NCBI RefSeq assembly: GCF_000720485.1
Contig: NZ_JOAX01000013.1
Coordinates: 186,001 to 250,000, forward strand
Source of the DNA: Streptomyces ochraceiscleroticus
GTDB lineage: Bacteria; Actinomycetota; Actinomycetes; Streptomycetales; Streptomycetaceae
DNA length: 64,000 bases
Reading direction: 5' to 3'
Shown piece after piece: positions 34,921 through 44,333 of the stretch (position 1 is its first letter; the number at the start of each line of letters is the position of its first letter). The translations under genes and the position numbers were made by a program. A model generated the notes under the pieces. That model ran no database searches. It was not told the origin of the DNA and saw nothing but the letters and a program-made list of their open reading frames with translations.

Positions 34921-36334
34921 TTACGTGCCGGGCGGTGGGAGCTCCGGGGTGGTGCCGGGCTCTTCCGGAGGCGCGCTGGGGGAGTCGGGCGTGGGGGTGT
35001 CCGGCGGTGCGGAGGTGGTCGGCGGCTCTGTGGAGGGGGACGTCGAGGTCGGGGAGGAGGATGTCGGTTCCGAGGACGGGCACGTCGATGACGGGGGCTC
35101 GGAGGGCGGGCAGGTCGATGACGGGCTGTCGGAGGGGGTTTCGGACGGCGGCGGAGTGGTCGGGGTGTCCGTCCGGCCCGTCTCATCGCCCGCGGCGCGC
35201 TTGAACCAGGCTCCCGTGTCCAGGTCGACGAGGATGAAGACGTTGACCTCGGTGGTTGCTTGCTGCACGGCCACCATGTCCGAGTGCCGGTACGCCGGCC
35301 AGGGCTTGCCGACCGGCTTCGGTGTTTCCTTGACGGCCACCGGCGGCAGCAGCGGGTTGCCGCAGGCACAGCGCACGCGCGGCACTCCGCGCGAGTCGAC
35401 CAGTACGGCCGTGCCGGCCTGCAGGACCGACTGGTAGGCGGTGGCCTTGCCGTCCTTGAAGCCGTGGTTGGTGACCCGGGTGTCCTTGCGCAGCTGTACG
35501 GGGGTCAACGACCGCAAGTAGGAGGGTACTTCGCGCTGGGCGATGCCCTCGGTGTCGGCGAACGCCTTGGCCTTGGCCGGCTCTCGCTGCAGGAAGTCGA
35601 TCTGCTTCTCGACATCACAGCTCGGCGTGGAGCGGCTGCCGCCGTACAGGCCCGGCGCCGAGCCCGCAACGCTGGTCGTGCCCGTGTTGCCGGACGGCGC
35701 GGTCGGCGTCGCGCTCGGCGAAGCGGGCGCGGTGGAGTCCTTGGCGCTCGACTTGGTGAAGGGGTCCTTGCCCTCGGCGGCGGCCGGCTGGAGGAAGACC
35801 TCGCCCGAGCCGGTACCGCTGTCCGGACGGGTGAGGAAGACGGTCAGGGCCACGGCCGCGACGAGGACGGCGGTGATGAGCGCGACGCGTGACGAGGACC
35901 GCCACCAGGGCTTGCCGCGGCCGGAGCCCGCGCCGGCGGCACCGCCCGCCCCGCGGCCGAAGCCACCGCCGTAGCCATCGCCGGAGCCCTCACCTGAGCC
36001 ACCGCCATGGCCACCGCCGGAGCCCTCGCCCGAGCCACCGCCGTAGCCACCGCCACCGGGGCCGCCCGATCCACCCGATCCGCCCGATCCGCCCGATCCA
36101 CCGGACCCACCGTCCCCGCCCGGCCACTGCCCGGAGCCGGCGCCGGAGCCCACCTGCGTGGGCTCGTGGCCGGGCTCGGAAGGCGTACCTGAGGACGGCC
36201 CTGACGAAGGCCCCGACGACGGGCCAGGGGGGGGAGCCTGACGAAGGCTCTGACGACGGCCCGGAGAGCGGACCCGACGGCGGACCCGATGGCGGGCCGC
36301 TCGGGCGGCCTTCGGGCGGTGGTTGCGATGTCAC
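34921..36334 (-). pseudogene. Gly-rich membrane protein gene (DUF6777-like), frameshifted
   Basis: Two frames combine into one protein. The N-terminus (GTG at 36334, preceded by GAAGGG) reads TSQPPPEGRPSGPPSGPPSG and is proline/serine-rich; after a run of eight C on this strand (36227-36234) the sense continues in another frame as PSSGPSSGTPSEPGHEPTQV and a long Gly/Ser repeat. Removing one C restores one frame. Then come a membrane segment (VALITAVLVAAVALTVFL), and an extracytoplasmic domain with SCDVEKQIDFLQREPAKAKA, then CACGNPLLPPV, typical of a Streptomyces family I recall as DUF6777, and a Pro/Ser/Thr tail. It may be a pseudogene, phase variable, or a sequencing error. Confidence 0.72.
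36227..36234. repeat. Homopolymer run of eight G at the frameshift
   Basis: Eight G on the plus strand (eight C in the sense of the gene). Seven would keep the Pro/Ser-rich N-terminus in frame with the Gly-rich remainder. Runs of this kind slip easily. Confidence 0.8.
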
Positions 36335-36543
36335 GGGTCGGCCCTTCTTCCCCTGCATGTCGGGCGTCGGCCGCGTGGACCATCCGGCGATCCGAATTTC
36401 ACCCGTTTATTCCCTCTTTACGCCATTGTGTGCTCGTTCCCGGCGCCGTCCGCAAGCGGGGCGGCGCGCCCGTACATACCGTGGTGAACGCGGTAGCCGA
36501 GGGTGAGCGGCGCGGAGTGCGGGGCGAGCAGTGAGGAGACAGC

Positions 36544-37791
36544 GTGAGCCGGATGCGAGAAGCACTCGCCGCGGCGGGCGCGGGCATCGTGGCCATGATC
36601 GTGGTAGCCGCGCTCGGACTGTGGGCGGCGGGCGCGGCGGGCCTGCCCGGCGGGGCGTTCCCCCGAGTGGTCGCGGCCGTTGTCGTCATCGCGGCCGGCG
36701 GCTCGGTCGAGCTCTCCGGTGACACCGGCGTCCTCGCGCGGGCGGACGCCGCCATCGATGCCGTACCACTGTCGGTGACACTGGCCGGCGCGCTGGTGAC
36801 GGCCGCCGTCTTCCTGCTCCCGCTGCGCCACCGGGCGGTGGCCTCCACCGGCGAACTGCTCGACCGCATCGCCCGTACGGCCGCGTGCTGGCTGCTGTTC
36901 CTCCTGATCATCGCCCTGCTCGCGCGCCACAGCTTCCGGATCTCCACCGGCAACGACATCGCCGAGGAGATCGGAGCGGAGCTGGGCGCGATCCCCACCG
37001 TTGCGTTCCGGGCCGACGTACCCGCGACGCTCGGCTTCGGTCTGCTGTGGGTGCTGGCCGTCCTCGCGCTCACGTTCATCGTGTCGCGCAAGGCCCCGCT
37101 CTCCAGTCCGCTGCTGCACTTCCAGCGTTCCGTACGGCCGCCCGCCTTCGCGATGCTGGTGGTGTTGCTCGCGTACGCGGCGATCGGGCTGGTCGTCGGC
37201 GTGATCCTGCTCTTCACCCGCGGACACCCTGCCGAGACCATCGCCGTACTGTTCCTCGGGCTGCCGAACCTGGCCTGGATGGCGCTGGGGGTCGGCACCG
37301 GCGGCGCATGGGTGGGACATGTCGACAAAGCGATGGGGTTGCCGATGCCGCACGTACTCGACGAGGTGCTGCGCACCCGCGGCGGGCAACGGACCCTGGA
37401 CCTCGGCTCGGTCGCGGAGCACGACGGGCGCGCCTGGCTGCTCGTGGCGGTGGCGGCCGTGGTGCTGCTCGCCGCCGCCTTCACCGCGGCGGTACGGTCC
37501 CCGGCCCGGCTGCCGGCCTGGCGGCACGGGCTGGAGATGGCCGCGGCCCTGGCGCTCACCATGCTCGTCGTCGGACTGCTCACCCGGATCTCCGCGCACT
37601 ACGGGCTCTCCCTCATCGGCATCGGGGACCTCGGCGGCGGACTCGGCGGTGACGTCTCCCTGCAGCCGGAACTCCTCCGGCTGGTCGCCGCCGGCGCCGT
37701 CTGGGGCCTGGTCACCGGCTTCCTCGGCAGCCTGTTGGCACGGTACGTACGCCATCCCGGCGACGTACGGGACGCACGGCCGCAGAACTAG
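36544..37791 (+). CDS. Streptophobe-like polytopic membrane protein
   Basis: A protein of 415 residues with about ten hydrophobic segments (for example AGIVAMIVVAALGLWAAGAAG, LLFLLIIALLA, VLLAYAAIGLVVGVILLF). It matches the layout of the Streptomyces integral membrane group sometimes labelled streptophobe: long, no charged transport motif, with an extracellular loop around the IGIGDLGGGLGGDVSLQPE segment. Function is unknown. GAGGAG lies five bases before the GTG. Its TAG overlaps the stop of the convergent kinase gene in the palindrome CTAG. It diverges from the Gly-rich membrane protein gene. Confidence 0.8.
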   Translation: MSRMREALAAAGAGIVAMIVVAALGLWAAGAAGLPGGAFPRVVAAVVVIAAGGSVELSGDTGVLARADAAIDAVPLSVTLAGALVTAAVFLLPLRHRAVASTGELLDRIARTAACWLLFLLIIALLARHSFRISTGNDIAEEIGAELGAIPTVAFRADVPATLGFGLLWVLAVLALTFIVSRKAPLSSPLLHFQRSVRPPAFAMLVVLLAYAAIGLVVGVILLFTRGHPAETIAVLFLGLPNLAWMALGVGTGGAWVGHVDKAMGLPMPHVLDEVLRTRGGQRTLDLGSVAEHDGRAWLLVAVAAVVLLAAAFTAAVRSPARLPAWRHGLEMAAALALTMLVVGLLTRISAHYGLSLIGIGDLGGGLGGDVSLQPELLRLVAAGAVWGLVTGFLGSLLARYVRHPGDVRDARPQN

Positions 37792-38804
37792 GGGGTCCCC
37801 GCGCGCCCCGGAAACACCGGCGCAGCCCAGTCCGGTGGCGGTGGCGGAGCCGTGTAGCGCGGCAGCCGCCCGTACGCCTCCGCGCGCGCATCCACCTGCG
37901 TCGCGGCGTGCCCCTGAGGGCCCGGTGGCGCAGCAGGCGCCGCCGTCCGCCCGGCCGTCCGCAGCGCCGTCACGAACCCGCGGCAGGTGTCGTAGCGGTC
38001 ACCGGGCGCCTTGGCCAGGGCCCCGGCGAGTACCGCGTCGACGGCCGGCGGAAGGTCGGGCCGCAGGCTCGTCAGCGGCGGCGCGGCATCGTACTGGTGT
38101 GCCCAGAGCAGTGCCATGTCCTCATCGCGCCGGAACGGCGGTGCCCCGGTCAGCATCTCGAAGACCACGCAGGCCAGGCTGTACACATCGCAGCGGCCGA
38201 CCACCGGGCGGCCCGAAATCTGCTCGGGCGCCACATAGTCCAGGGTGCCCACGAACTGCCCGACGCGGGTGAAGCCCGTGAGCGACAGCGACTTCTTCGT
38301 CAGCCCGAAGTCGGTGAGATACACATGCTCCGGGTGGTCGCTGTCGGTGCCGTCGGCCACCAGGATGTTGCCCGGCTTGACGTCCCGGTGCACGAGATCG
38401 TGCGCATGGGCGGCGTCCAGGGCCGAGGCCACCTGCAGGGCGATCCGGCAGGCGGTCTCCAGCGGCAGCCGGCCGTCGCGGTCGAGCAGGGCCCGCAGGT
38501 CCCGCCCCTCGACGTACCGCATGGCGATGTACAGCACGCCATCGGTCTCGCCTGCCTCGAAGACCGGCACGATGTGCGGATGGTCGATCGCCGCGGCGAC
38601 CCTCGACTCGTGCGCGAAGCGCTGCCGGAAGGTGTCGTTGCGCGCCAGCTCGGGCGCCAGCAGCTTCACCGCCACCGTACGGCCGAGCCGCAGATCCTGC
38701 GCCCGGTAGACGACCGCCATGCCGCCGCGGCCGAGCTCGTCCTCCAGCAGATACCCGGCGATCCGGCGCCCGCGCAGTCCGGTCGCGGCCTCGGAGGCGC
38801 TCAC
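37788..38804 (-). CDS. Serine/threonine protein kinase (PknB-like, soluble)
   Basis: A protein of 338 residues with a complete Hanks kinase domain: Gly loop LGRGGMAVVYRA, Lys47 in VAVKLL, catalytic HRDVKPGN (about 139), DFG (165-167) and APE (192-194). A Pro-rich tail of about 55 residues ends the protein; there is no membrane segment or PASTA domain. GGGAGG lies before the GTG, which overlaps the stop of the upstream small protein. The operon also encodes a two-FHA ABC transporter, the likely substrate: FHA domains bind phospho-threonine, as in the PknF/Rv1747 pair of Mycobacterium tuberculosis. Confidence 0.93.
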   Translation of the reverse strand: MSASEAATGLRGRRIAGYLLEDELGRGGMAVVYRAQDLRLGRTVAVKLLAPELARNDTFRQRFAHESRVAAAIDHPHIVPVFEAGETDGVLYIAMRYVEGRDLRALLDRDGRLPLETACRIALQVASALDAAHAHDLVHRDVKPGNILVADGTDSDHPEHVYLTDFGLTKKSLSLTGFTRVGQFVGTLDYVAPEQISGRPVVGRCDVYSLACVVFEMLTGAPPFRRDEDMALLWAHQYDAAPPLTSLRPDLPPAVDAVLAGALAKAPGDRYDTCRGFVTALRTAGRTAAPAAPPGPQGHAATQVDARAEAYGRLPRYTAPPPPPDWAAPVFPGRAGTP

Positions 38805-39337
38805 GGCTCAACCTCCCTGTACGCGGCGGACGCCCCCTCCGCGGAATTCCCCGAAGGCATCCGCTCCACCGCATACGTCTCCAGTGTCCCCCCGTCGCAG
38901 TAACACCACCGCTCGTGCCGCGCGTCGTACAGCCACATCGCCTCGCCGTCCACGACCACTCCCACCCGCATGCCCCGGGTCCGCTCCGCGAACGACTCTC
39001 CGTCCAGCCGCCCGGCGGCCAGCTCCTCCATCAGCTCCCGGTAGCGGCTCAGGTCACCGGAGACCGCGCCCAGCAACGGCCGGGGATCCGCGGTCCTGGC
39101 GGCGGCCTGCCCGGCGGCCGGCGGGCCGTGCGGTACCGGCAGCAGCAGCCGCCCGTCCACCCACGCCGACCAGCCGTTGGAACACAACGCCAGCGCCCAG
39201 TCGCCACGGCGCTCGACGACCTGGACGGGCAGCAGGGGGTCGAGCCGCACACCCGGCCACGCGGCATCCGGCGCCGACCAGGTCGTCAGGCCGTCCGGCG
39301 GGACGACGTGGCTGGGAAGGAAGTCGGGGACGGTCAC
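38801..39337 (-). CDS. Unknown protein of the FHA-ABC/kinase operon
   Basis: A protein of 178 residues, Trp-rich: WSAPDAAWPGVRLDPLLPVQ, then VVERRGDWALALCSNGWSAWVDGR, a stretch that reads like an SH3-type barrel strand set closing on GWSAWVDG, and a C-terminal part with GEAMWLYDARHERWCYCDG. No signal or membrane segment. GAGGAG precedes GTG 39337. Lying between the transporter and the kinase with a 4-base overlap to the latter, it is probably a regulatory or scaffold subunit of the module. I do not recognise a named family. Confidence 0.75.
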   Translation of the reverse strand: MTVPDFLPSHVVPPDGLTTWSAPDAAWPGVRLDPLLPVQVVERRGDWALALCSNGWSAWVDGRLLLPVPHGPPAAGQAAARTADPRPLLGAVSGDLSRYRELMEELAAGRLDGESFAERTRGMRVGVVVDGEAMWLYDARHERWCYCDGGTLETYAVERMPSGNSAEGASAAYREVEP

Positions 39338-39390
39338 AGGCGGCTCCTCGGCGCTCCGTACAGGACGGGAGTGCTCGCATACGGACGGGG

Positions 39391-41745
39391 CTACTTGCGC
39401 ATGATCTCGGGCTCGCGCCGCCGCAGCAGCTTGGCCACCAGGAATCCGAGGACGAGCGAGAGCACGATCAACATGCCCATGTCGAGCAGCCAGATCCCCG
39501 CCTGGTGCCGGAACAGCGGATCGGAGGTGATGCCCTGCGGCACGATCCGGTGCAGATCGATCGTGCCCGCCATGGCACCCAGCGCCCACCGCGACGGCAC
39601 CAGCCACGCGAGCTGCTCCAGCCCCGGCACGCCCTGCAGTTTGAGCAGCGCACCGCAGAACACGACCTGCACGATGGCGAGGAGGACCAGCAGCGGCATG
39701 GTGACCTCCTCCTTCCGCACGAGCGCCGACACGAACAGGCCGAGCATCATCGCGGTGAAGGCCAACAGTGCGACAGCGAGAGTGATTTCGATGAGGGGCG
39801 GCAGCAACACTCCCTTTCCGCCCGGTGCGTTCAGCTCGACACCGAACAGCGCCACCATGGTCAGCACCACTGCCTGGACGACCGTGATCGTCCCCAGCAC
39901 CAGTACCTTGGACATCAGATACGCCGATCTGGACAGGCCGACGGCTCTCTCCCGCTGATAGATCGTGCGTTCCTTGACCAGTTCGCGTACGGCGTTGGCG
40001 GCGCCCGTCAGCACCGCGCCGACACACAGGATCAGCAGTGCGTTGAGCGCCGAGTCCCGGGTGAGCGCGCTGCCCGCCAGCGCGTGTGCCATCGCTCCCA
40101 TCACGAACGGCAGCGCGACCATGATGACGAGGAACGTGCGGTCGGCCGTCAGCGCCGCCGTGTAACGCCGTACGAGCGTACGGAGCTGCGCGCCCCAGCT
40201 CTGCGACTTGGGCGCGTCGACCGGGCCGCGCGGCGCCTCGGGGGCGCGCCGGGGCTGATGGGTTTCCGCCGCCACATAGCGCCGGTGGACCGGTGAGGCG
40301 GCGAACTGCCCGGCCCAGTCCCGGTCCGTGTCGTTCTCGAATGCCTCGAACGCCTCCGGCCACTGCTCGAACCCGAAGAAGGGCAGGGCCTCGTCCGGCG
40401 GCCCGTAGTACGCGATCGTGCCGCCCGGCGCGAGGACGAGCAGCCGGTCGCAGACGTTCAGGCTGAGCACGCTGTGGGTGACGACGATGACCGTACGGCC
40501 GTCGTCCGCCAGCCCGCGGAGCATGTGCATGACCGAACGGTCCATGCCCGGGTCGAGGCCGGAGGTCGGCTCGTCGAGGAAGAGCAGCGACGGCTTCGTC
40601 AGCAGCTCGAGGGCCACACTCACCCGTTTCCGCTGCCCGCCCGAGAGGGAGTGGATCGGCTGGTTCACCCGCTGGTCCAGCCCCAGTTCATGAATGACCT
40701 CGTCCACCCGCGCCTGCCGCTCGGCCTTCGCGGTGTCCTCGGGAAAACGCAGCCGCGCGGCGTAACCGAGGGCGCGGCGCACGGTCAGTTGGGAGTGCAG
40801 GATGTCGTCCTGCGGCACGAGCCCGATGCGCTGCCGCAGCTCGGCGTAGTCGCGGTACAGGTCGCGGCCGTCATACAGCACCGTGCCCTCGTCGGCGGGC
40901 CGCAGCCCCGTCAGCGCGTTGAGCAGTGTCGACTTTCCCGCACCGCTCGGTCCGACCACGGCCAGCAACGTCTTCTCACCCACCGGAAAGGACACCTGCC
41001 CGAGCAGCGTCTTCCGCCCCTTGTCCACCCGTACGGCCAGCTCCTGCACGTCCAGCGACACCTCACCGGTGTCGATGAACTCCTGCAGCTCCTCGCCGAC
41101 CAGCACGAACGCGGAGTGACCGATGCCGATGATGTCGCCGGGGACGACCGGGGCGCGGGTCACCGGCCGGCCGTTGAGATACGTACCGTTGTGGCTGCCG
41201 AGATCGACGATCTCGTACCCCTCCGGGCCCGCCCGCAACTCCGCGTGCCGGCGCGAGACAATGAGGTCCTCGACGACCAGGTCGCTGTCGGGAGCCCGGC
41301 CGATGCGGGTGATCCGCGCCGAGGGCAAGGGACGTACGGCGCTCGGCTGCCGGAAGGTGCGGGTGGCGGCGGGGTGCGGGACGGAGGTGACGGCGGACGG
41401 CCGCGCGGTGGCCTGCGGCGGTCGCGGTATGCCGGTGAGCACCGCGCACGGGCCGTCGGCCGGATTGCCGAACCGGATCACACTGCCGGGCCCCACGTCC
41501 GACTGTTGTACCCGCCGCCCCTCGGTGTACGTGCCGTTGGTGCTCTCCTCGTCCTCCACCACCCAGTGGCCGTCCGTGGTGTGCAGCACCGCGTGATGCC
41601 AGGAGACCCTGGCATCGTCGAGCACCAGCTCGCTCGCGGGATCGCGCCCCACGTGGTACGTCCGGAGCGGGCTCAGCACCTGGGTGCCGCCCCCGGCTTC
41701 GACAACGAGCTCAGGCGCGGTAGCAGCATCCGACCGCTCAGCCAT
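39391..41745 (-). CDS. Two-FHA-domain ABC transporter, Rv1747-like
   Basis: A protein of 784 residues: FHA domain one at about 20-105 (HVGRDP, RVSWHH, STNGT), FHA domain two at about 145-220 (IGRAPDSD, VSRRHA, SHNGTYLNG), ABC ATPase at about 230-460 (Walker A GPSGAGKST at 265, signature LSGGQ at 367, Walker B LLFLDEPTSGLD), then an ABC-2 permease with six segments at about 540-780. This half-transporter layout is that of Rv1747, a lipid/LPS-type exporter controlled by kinase PknF through its FHA domains. The adjacent kinase gene suggests the same control here. The exported molecule is unknown. Confidence 0.93.
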   Translation of the reverse strand: MAERSDAATAPELVVEAGGGTQVLSPLRTYHVGRDPASELVLDDARVSWHHAVLHTTDGHWVVEDEESTNGTYTEGRRVQQSDVGPGSVIRFGNPADGPCAVLTGIPRPPQATARPSAVTSVPHPAATRTFRQPSAVRPLPSARITRIGRAPDSDLVVEDLIVSRRHAELRAGPEGYEIVDLGSHNGTYLNGRPVTRAPVVPGDIIGIGHSAFVLVGEELQEFIDTGEVSLDVQELAVRVDKGRKTLLGQVSFPVGEKTLLAVVGPSGAGKSTLLNALTGLRPADEGTVLYDGRDLYRDYAELRQRIGLVPQDDILHSQLTVRRALGYAARLRFPEDTAKAERQARVDEVIHELGLDQRVNQPIHSLSGGQRKRVSVALELLTKPSLLFLDEPTSGLDPGMDRSVMHMLRGLADDGRTVIVVTHSVLSLNVCDRLLVLAPGGTIAYYGPPDEALPFFGFEQWPEAFEAFENDTDRDWAGQFAASPVHRRYVAAETHQPRRAPEAPRGPVDAPKSQSWGAQLRTLVRRYTAALTADRTFLVIMVALPFVMGAMAHALAGSALTRDSALNALLILCVGAVLTGAANAVRELVKERTIYQRERAVGLSRSAYLMSKVLVLGTITVVQAVVLTMVALFGVELNAPGGKGVLLPPLIEITLAVALLAFTAMMLGLFVSALVRKEEVTMPLLVLLAIVQVVFCGALLKLQGVPGLEQLAWLVPSRWALGAMAGTIDLHRIVPQGITSDPLFRHQAGIWLLDMGMLIVLSLVLGFLVAKLLRRREPEIMRK

Positions 41746-41930
41746 ACCAAGATTTTACGACCGCGACCGGGCCCCCGCCTGTCCAGGAACGCCACCCGTA
41801 GACCACTCGGAAAACACCGTCGTTGGTCAGTGGGACCCGGGCCTCTGCGGCGTTGTCCTATAGTGCCGCGCATGCTCAGAACCCACCCCCACCGCACTGC
41901 CGTCCGCCCAGGTACCGGGCGGGTCACGCC

Positions 41931-42842
41931 ATGACGTTGAATCAGCTCAAGGCATTCGTCGAGGCCGAGCGGCTCGGTTCGTTCACTGCCGCAGCTACCG
42001 CCATGGAGATCGCGCAGGCTTCCGTGTCGGAGTTGGTACGGCGGCTGGAAGAGGAACTGGACGCCGTACTGTTCGTCCGTGGCAGCCGCCGGCTCACCCT
42101 CACCGCGGCCGGGCGCGAACTGTTGCCGTATGCGCAGGAGACGTTGCGGGCGGCTGACGGCGGTGTGAAGGCGGTGCGGTCCCTCGGGTCACTGGGCGGC
42201 GGCACGGCAACGTTGGGTGTGCTGCGCAATGCCGACTACTACCTGCTCGCCAACCTCGCGCAGACCTTCCACGCCCGGTACCCCGCCGTGCGCGTACGCC
42301 TCGTGGGCCAGAACTCCGCCGAGACGGCCCACGCCGTCGCCGCCGGAAAGATCGAGGCCGGGCTGGTGGTACTGCCGATCGACGACGAGGGACTGGTGGT
42401 GCGGCCGCTCATGCGGGACGAGGTCTTCTACGTCACCGCGGACCCGGAACGCGCCGCGGCCCCCGTGACCATCGAAGCCTTCGCGGCGGCGCCGCTCGTG
42501 CTGTACGACGCCCACTACGGCTGGCAGGACCCGACCAGGCGGCAGATCGCCGAGCGCGCCCAGCTCGCCGGTGTGCGCGTGGAACCGCTGATGGAGCTGG
42601 AGTGGGTCGAGGCCGCGCTGAAGCTCACGGCCGCGGGGGTGGGCGACACGATCGCCAGCCGCGCGGTGATCGACAGCCCGAACTTTCCGGCAGGGCTGCA
42701 CACGGCGCCCTTCGCCGAGCCGTTGTACGACACCATCGCCCTGGTCCGGCGCCAGGGCCATCCGCTGTCCCGGGCCACCCGGGAGCTCGCCCGTCTCGCC
42801 GAGGACACGATCCGCGAGCTGAACGCCGAAGTCCACGGCTGA
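41931..42842 (+). CDS. LysR-family transcriptional regulator
   Basis: A protein of 303 residues. The LysR headpiece reads LNQLKAFVEAERLGSFTAAA followed by ASVSELVRRLEEELDAVLFV and a LysR-type effector domain with LVLYDAHYGWQDP and GVGDTIASR. LysR proteins bind a small ligand and usually activate a neighbouring gene; here the next gene, 122 bases downstream in the same direction, is a HisD-family dehydrogenase followed by an amino-acid permease. The gap between them carries four tandem 15-base repeats. Confidence 0.9.
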   Translation: MTLNQLKAFVEAERLGSFTAAATAMEIAQASVSELVRRLEEELDAVLFVRGSRRLTLTAAGRELLPYAQETLRAADGGVKAVRSLGSLGGGTATLGVLRNADYYLLANLAQTFHARYPAVRVRLVGQNSAETAHAVAAGKIEAGLVVLPIDDEGLVVRPLMRDEVFYVTADPERAAAPVTIEAFAAAPLVLYDAHYGWQDPTRRQIAERAQLAGVRVEPLMELEWVEAALKLTAAGVGDTIASRAVIDSPNFPAGLHTAPFAEPLYDTIALVRRQGHPLSRATRELARLAEDTIRELNAEVHG

Positions 42843-42844
42843 GC

Positions 42845-42904
42845 CACAGGGCAACGAGACACAGGGCAACGCCACACAGGACAACAAGGCATAGGGCAAC
42901 CCTG
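42845..42904. repeat. Four tandem 15-bp repeats between lysR and hisD-like gene
   Basis: Units begin at 42845, 42860, 42875 and 42890: CACAGGGCAACGAGA, CACAGGGCAACGCCA, CACAGGACAACAAGG and CATAGGGCAACCCTG. They start just after the lysR stop codon and end about 60 bases before the HisD-like start. They may be a multimerised binding site or a simple minisatellite. Confidence 0.8.
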
Positions 42905-42964
42905 TGGGAGCTCCAGGAATCACTCACCTAGTCCTGTGGGTCGAGCGCGTCTACGGTCCCTGAC

Positions 42965-44326
42965 ATGCAGATCACGCAGCACGAAGCAGAAGCCCTCGCC
43001 CCGTTCCAGTGGCTCAAGAAGCCGGCCGTCGACGGTCCTCCCGCGCAGCGCGACCCCAAGGTCGTCGAGCGCGTCTCGGAGATGCTCTCCACCGTCGAGC
43101 GCAAGGGCCTCGACGCCGTCCGCGCGTACGCCGAAGAGCTCGACGGCTGGTCCGGCGACCTGGAGATCGGCGCCGAGGAGCTGAAGAAGTCCGGCGACGC
43201 CCTGCCGCCCGACGTCCGCACCGCCCTCGAAATGGGCTACGAGCGGACGCACCGCTTCGCCTCCGCCCAGCGCGAGCACCTCACCGACTTCGAGATCGAG
43301 CTCGCCCCCGGGGTGAAGGGCGGCCAGCGCTACGTCCCGGTCACCCGCGTCGGCGCCTACCTCCCGGCCGGCCGCTTCCCCCTGCTGGCCAGCGCTTTCA
43401 TGACCGTCGGCGTCGCCAAGGCGGCAGGTGTGCCCACGGTCCTGGCGTGCACGCCGCCGTCCGGTGAGCACGGTGCCCACCCGGCCGTGCTGTACGGCGC
43501 GTACCTCTCACAGGCCGACCGGGTCTTCGCGGTCGGCGGCGTGCAGGCCCTGGGCGCGCTGGCCTTCGGGCTGTTGGGCGAGGCCCCCGTCGACATGCTC
43601 GTCGGCGCCGGCAACGCCTTCGTCACCGAGGCCAAGCGGCAGCTCTTCGGCCGCGTGGGCATCGACCTGCTGGCCGGTCCGTCCGAGGTGGCCGTCATCG
43701 CCGACGACACCGCCGACCCGGCCTGGGTCGCCGCGGACCTGCTCGGCCAGGCCGAGCACGGACCCAACTCCCCGGCCGCCCTGATCACCACCTCCGAGGA
43801 GCTGGGCCACAAGGTCATCGCCGAGGTCGACCGACAGCTCGAAACGCTCACGACCCGGGAGATCGCCGGTGCCGCCTGGCGCGACTACGGCTCCGTCATC
43901 GTCGTACGCAACGCCGATGAGGCCGTGGCGGTGGCGGACGTCATCGGCCCCGAGCACCTGGAGATCCAGACCGAGGACGACGACTTCTACCTCCAGAACC
44001 TGACCAACTACGGCTCGCTGTTCATCGGCCCCTGGAGCACCGTGGCGTACTCCGACAAGGGCATCGCCGGTACCAACCACGTACTGCCGACGGGCAAGAC
44101 CTCCCGATACAACGCGGGGCTCTCGGTCTCCCGCTTCCTCAAGCCCCTGACCTACCAGCGCGCCGCAAAGGAGGGCACGGCCGCGCTGGCGCCCGCCGTC
44201 GAGCGGATCTCCGCCTTCGAGGGCCTGGCAGCGCACGGCGCCACCGCCACCCTGCGCATTGACAGGATCGGCCGGCGCTCGGAAGCTTTCGACTCCGTCC
44301 CTGCCGCCCTGCGCGACCAGCTCTGA
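42965..44326 (+). CDS. Histidinol-dehydrogenase-family enzyme (paralogue 1)
   Basis: A protein of 453 residues with all HisD active-site residues: the Gln/His zinc pair in QAEHGPNSP, catalytic Glu-His in GPEHLE, zinc Asp in YSDKGIAGTNHVLP and zinc His in GLAAHGATATLRID. HisD oxidises an alcohol to an acid in two NAD steps. No his biosynthetic gene is nearby, and a LysR regulator plus an amino-acid-type permease flank it, so a catabolic substrate such as an amino alcohol or sulfonated diol (as for HpsN) is more likely than histidinol. A hairpin follows. Confidence 0.88.
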   Translation: MQITQHEAEALAPFQWLKKPAVDGPPAQRDPKVVERVSEMLSTVERKGLDAVRAYAEELDGWSGDLEIGAEELKKSGDALPPDVRTALEMGYERTHRFASAQREHLTDFEIELAPGVKGGQRYVPVTRVGAYLPAGRFPLLASAFMTVGVAKAAGVPTVLACTPPSGEHGAHPAVLYGAYLSQADRVFAVGGVQALGALAFGLLGEAPVDMLVGAGNAFVTEAKRQLFGRVGIDLLAGPSEVAVIADDTADPAWVAADLLGQAEHGPNSPAALITTSEELGHKVIAEVDRQLETLTTREIAGAAWRDYGSVIVVRNADEAVAVADVIGPEHLEIQTEDDDFYLQNLTNYGSLFIGPWSTVAYSDKGIAGTNHVLPTGKTSRYNAGLSVSRFLKPLTYQRAAKEGTAALAPAVERISAFEGLAAHGATATLRIDRIGRRSEAFDSVPAALRDQL

Positions 44327-44333
44327 CCTCGCC

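Noticed and set aside
34664..35437. A plus-strand frame with a good ribosome site at 34774
   Set aside because: It reads antisense to the tail of the Gly-rich membrane protein and is a Gly/Val/Ser shadow; the first residues are Cys/Arg/Trp-rich and unlike a real N-terminus.
36000..36130. CRISPR-like periodicity
   Set aside because: The repeats are coding Gly/Ser repeats of 3-18 bases without spacers.
42965..44326. Assignment of this gene as hisD of histidine biosynthesis
   Set aside because: No his genes adjoin it, a second HisD-type gene lies nearby, and a LysR regulator and permease flank it.
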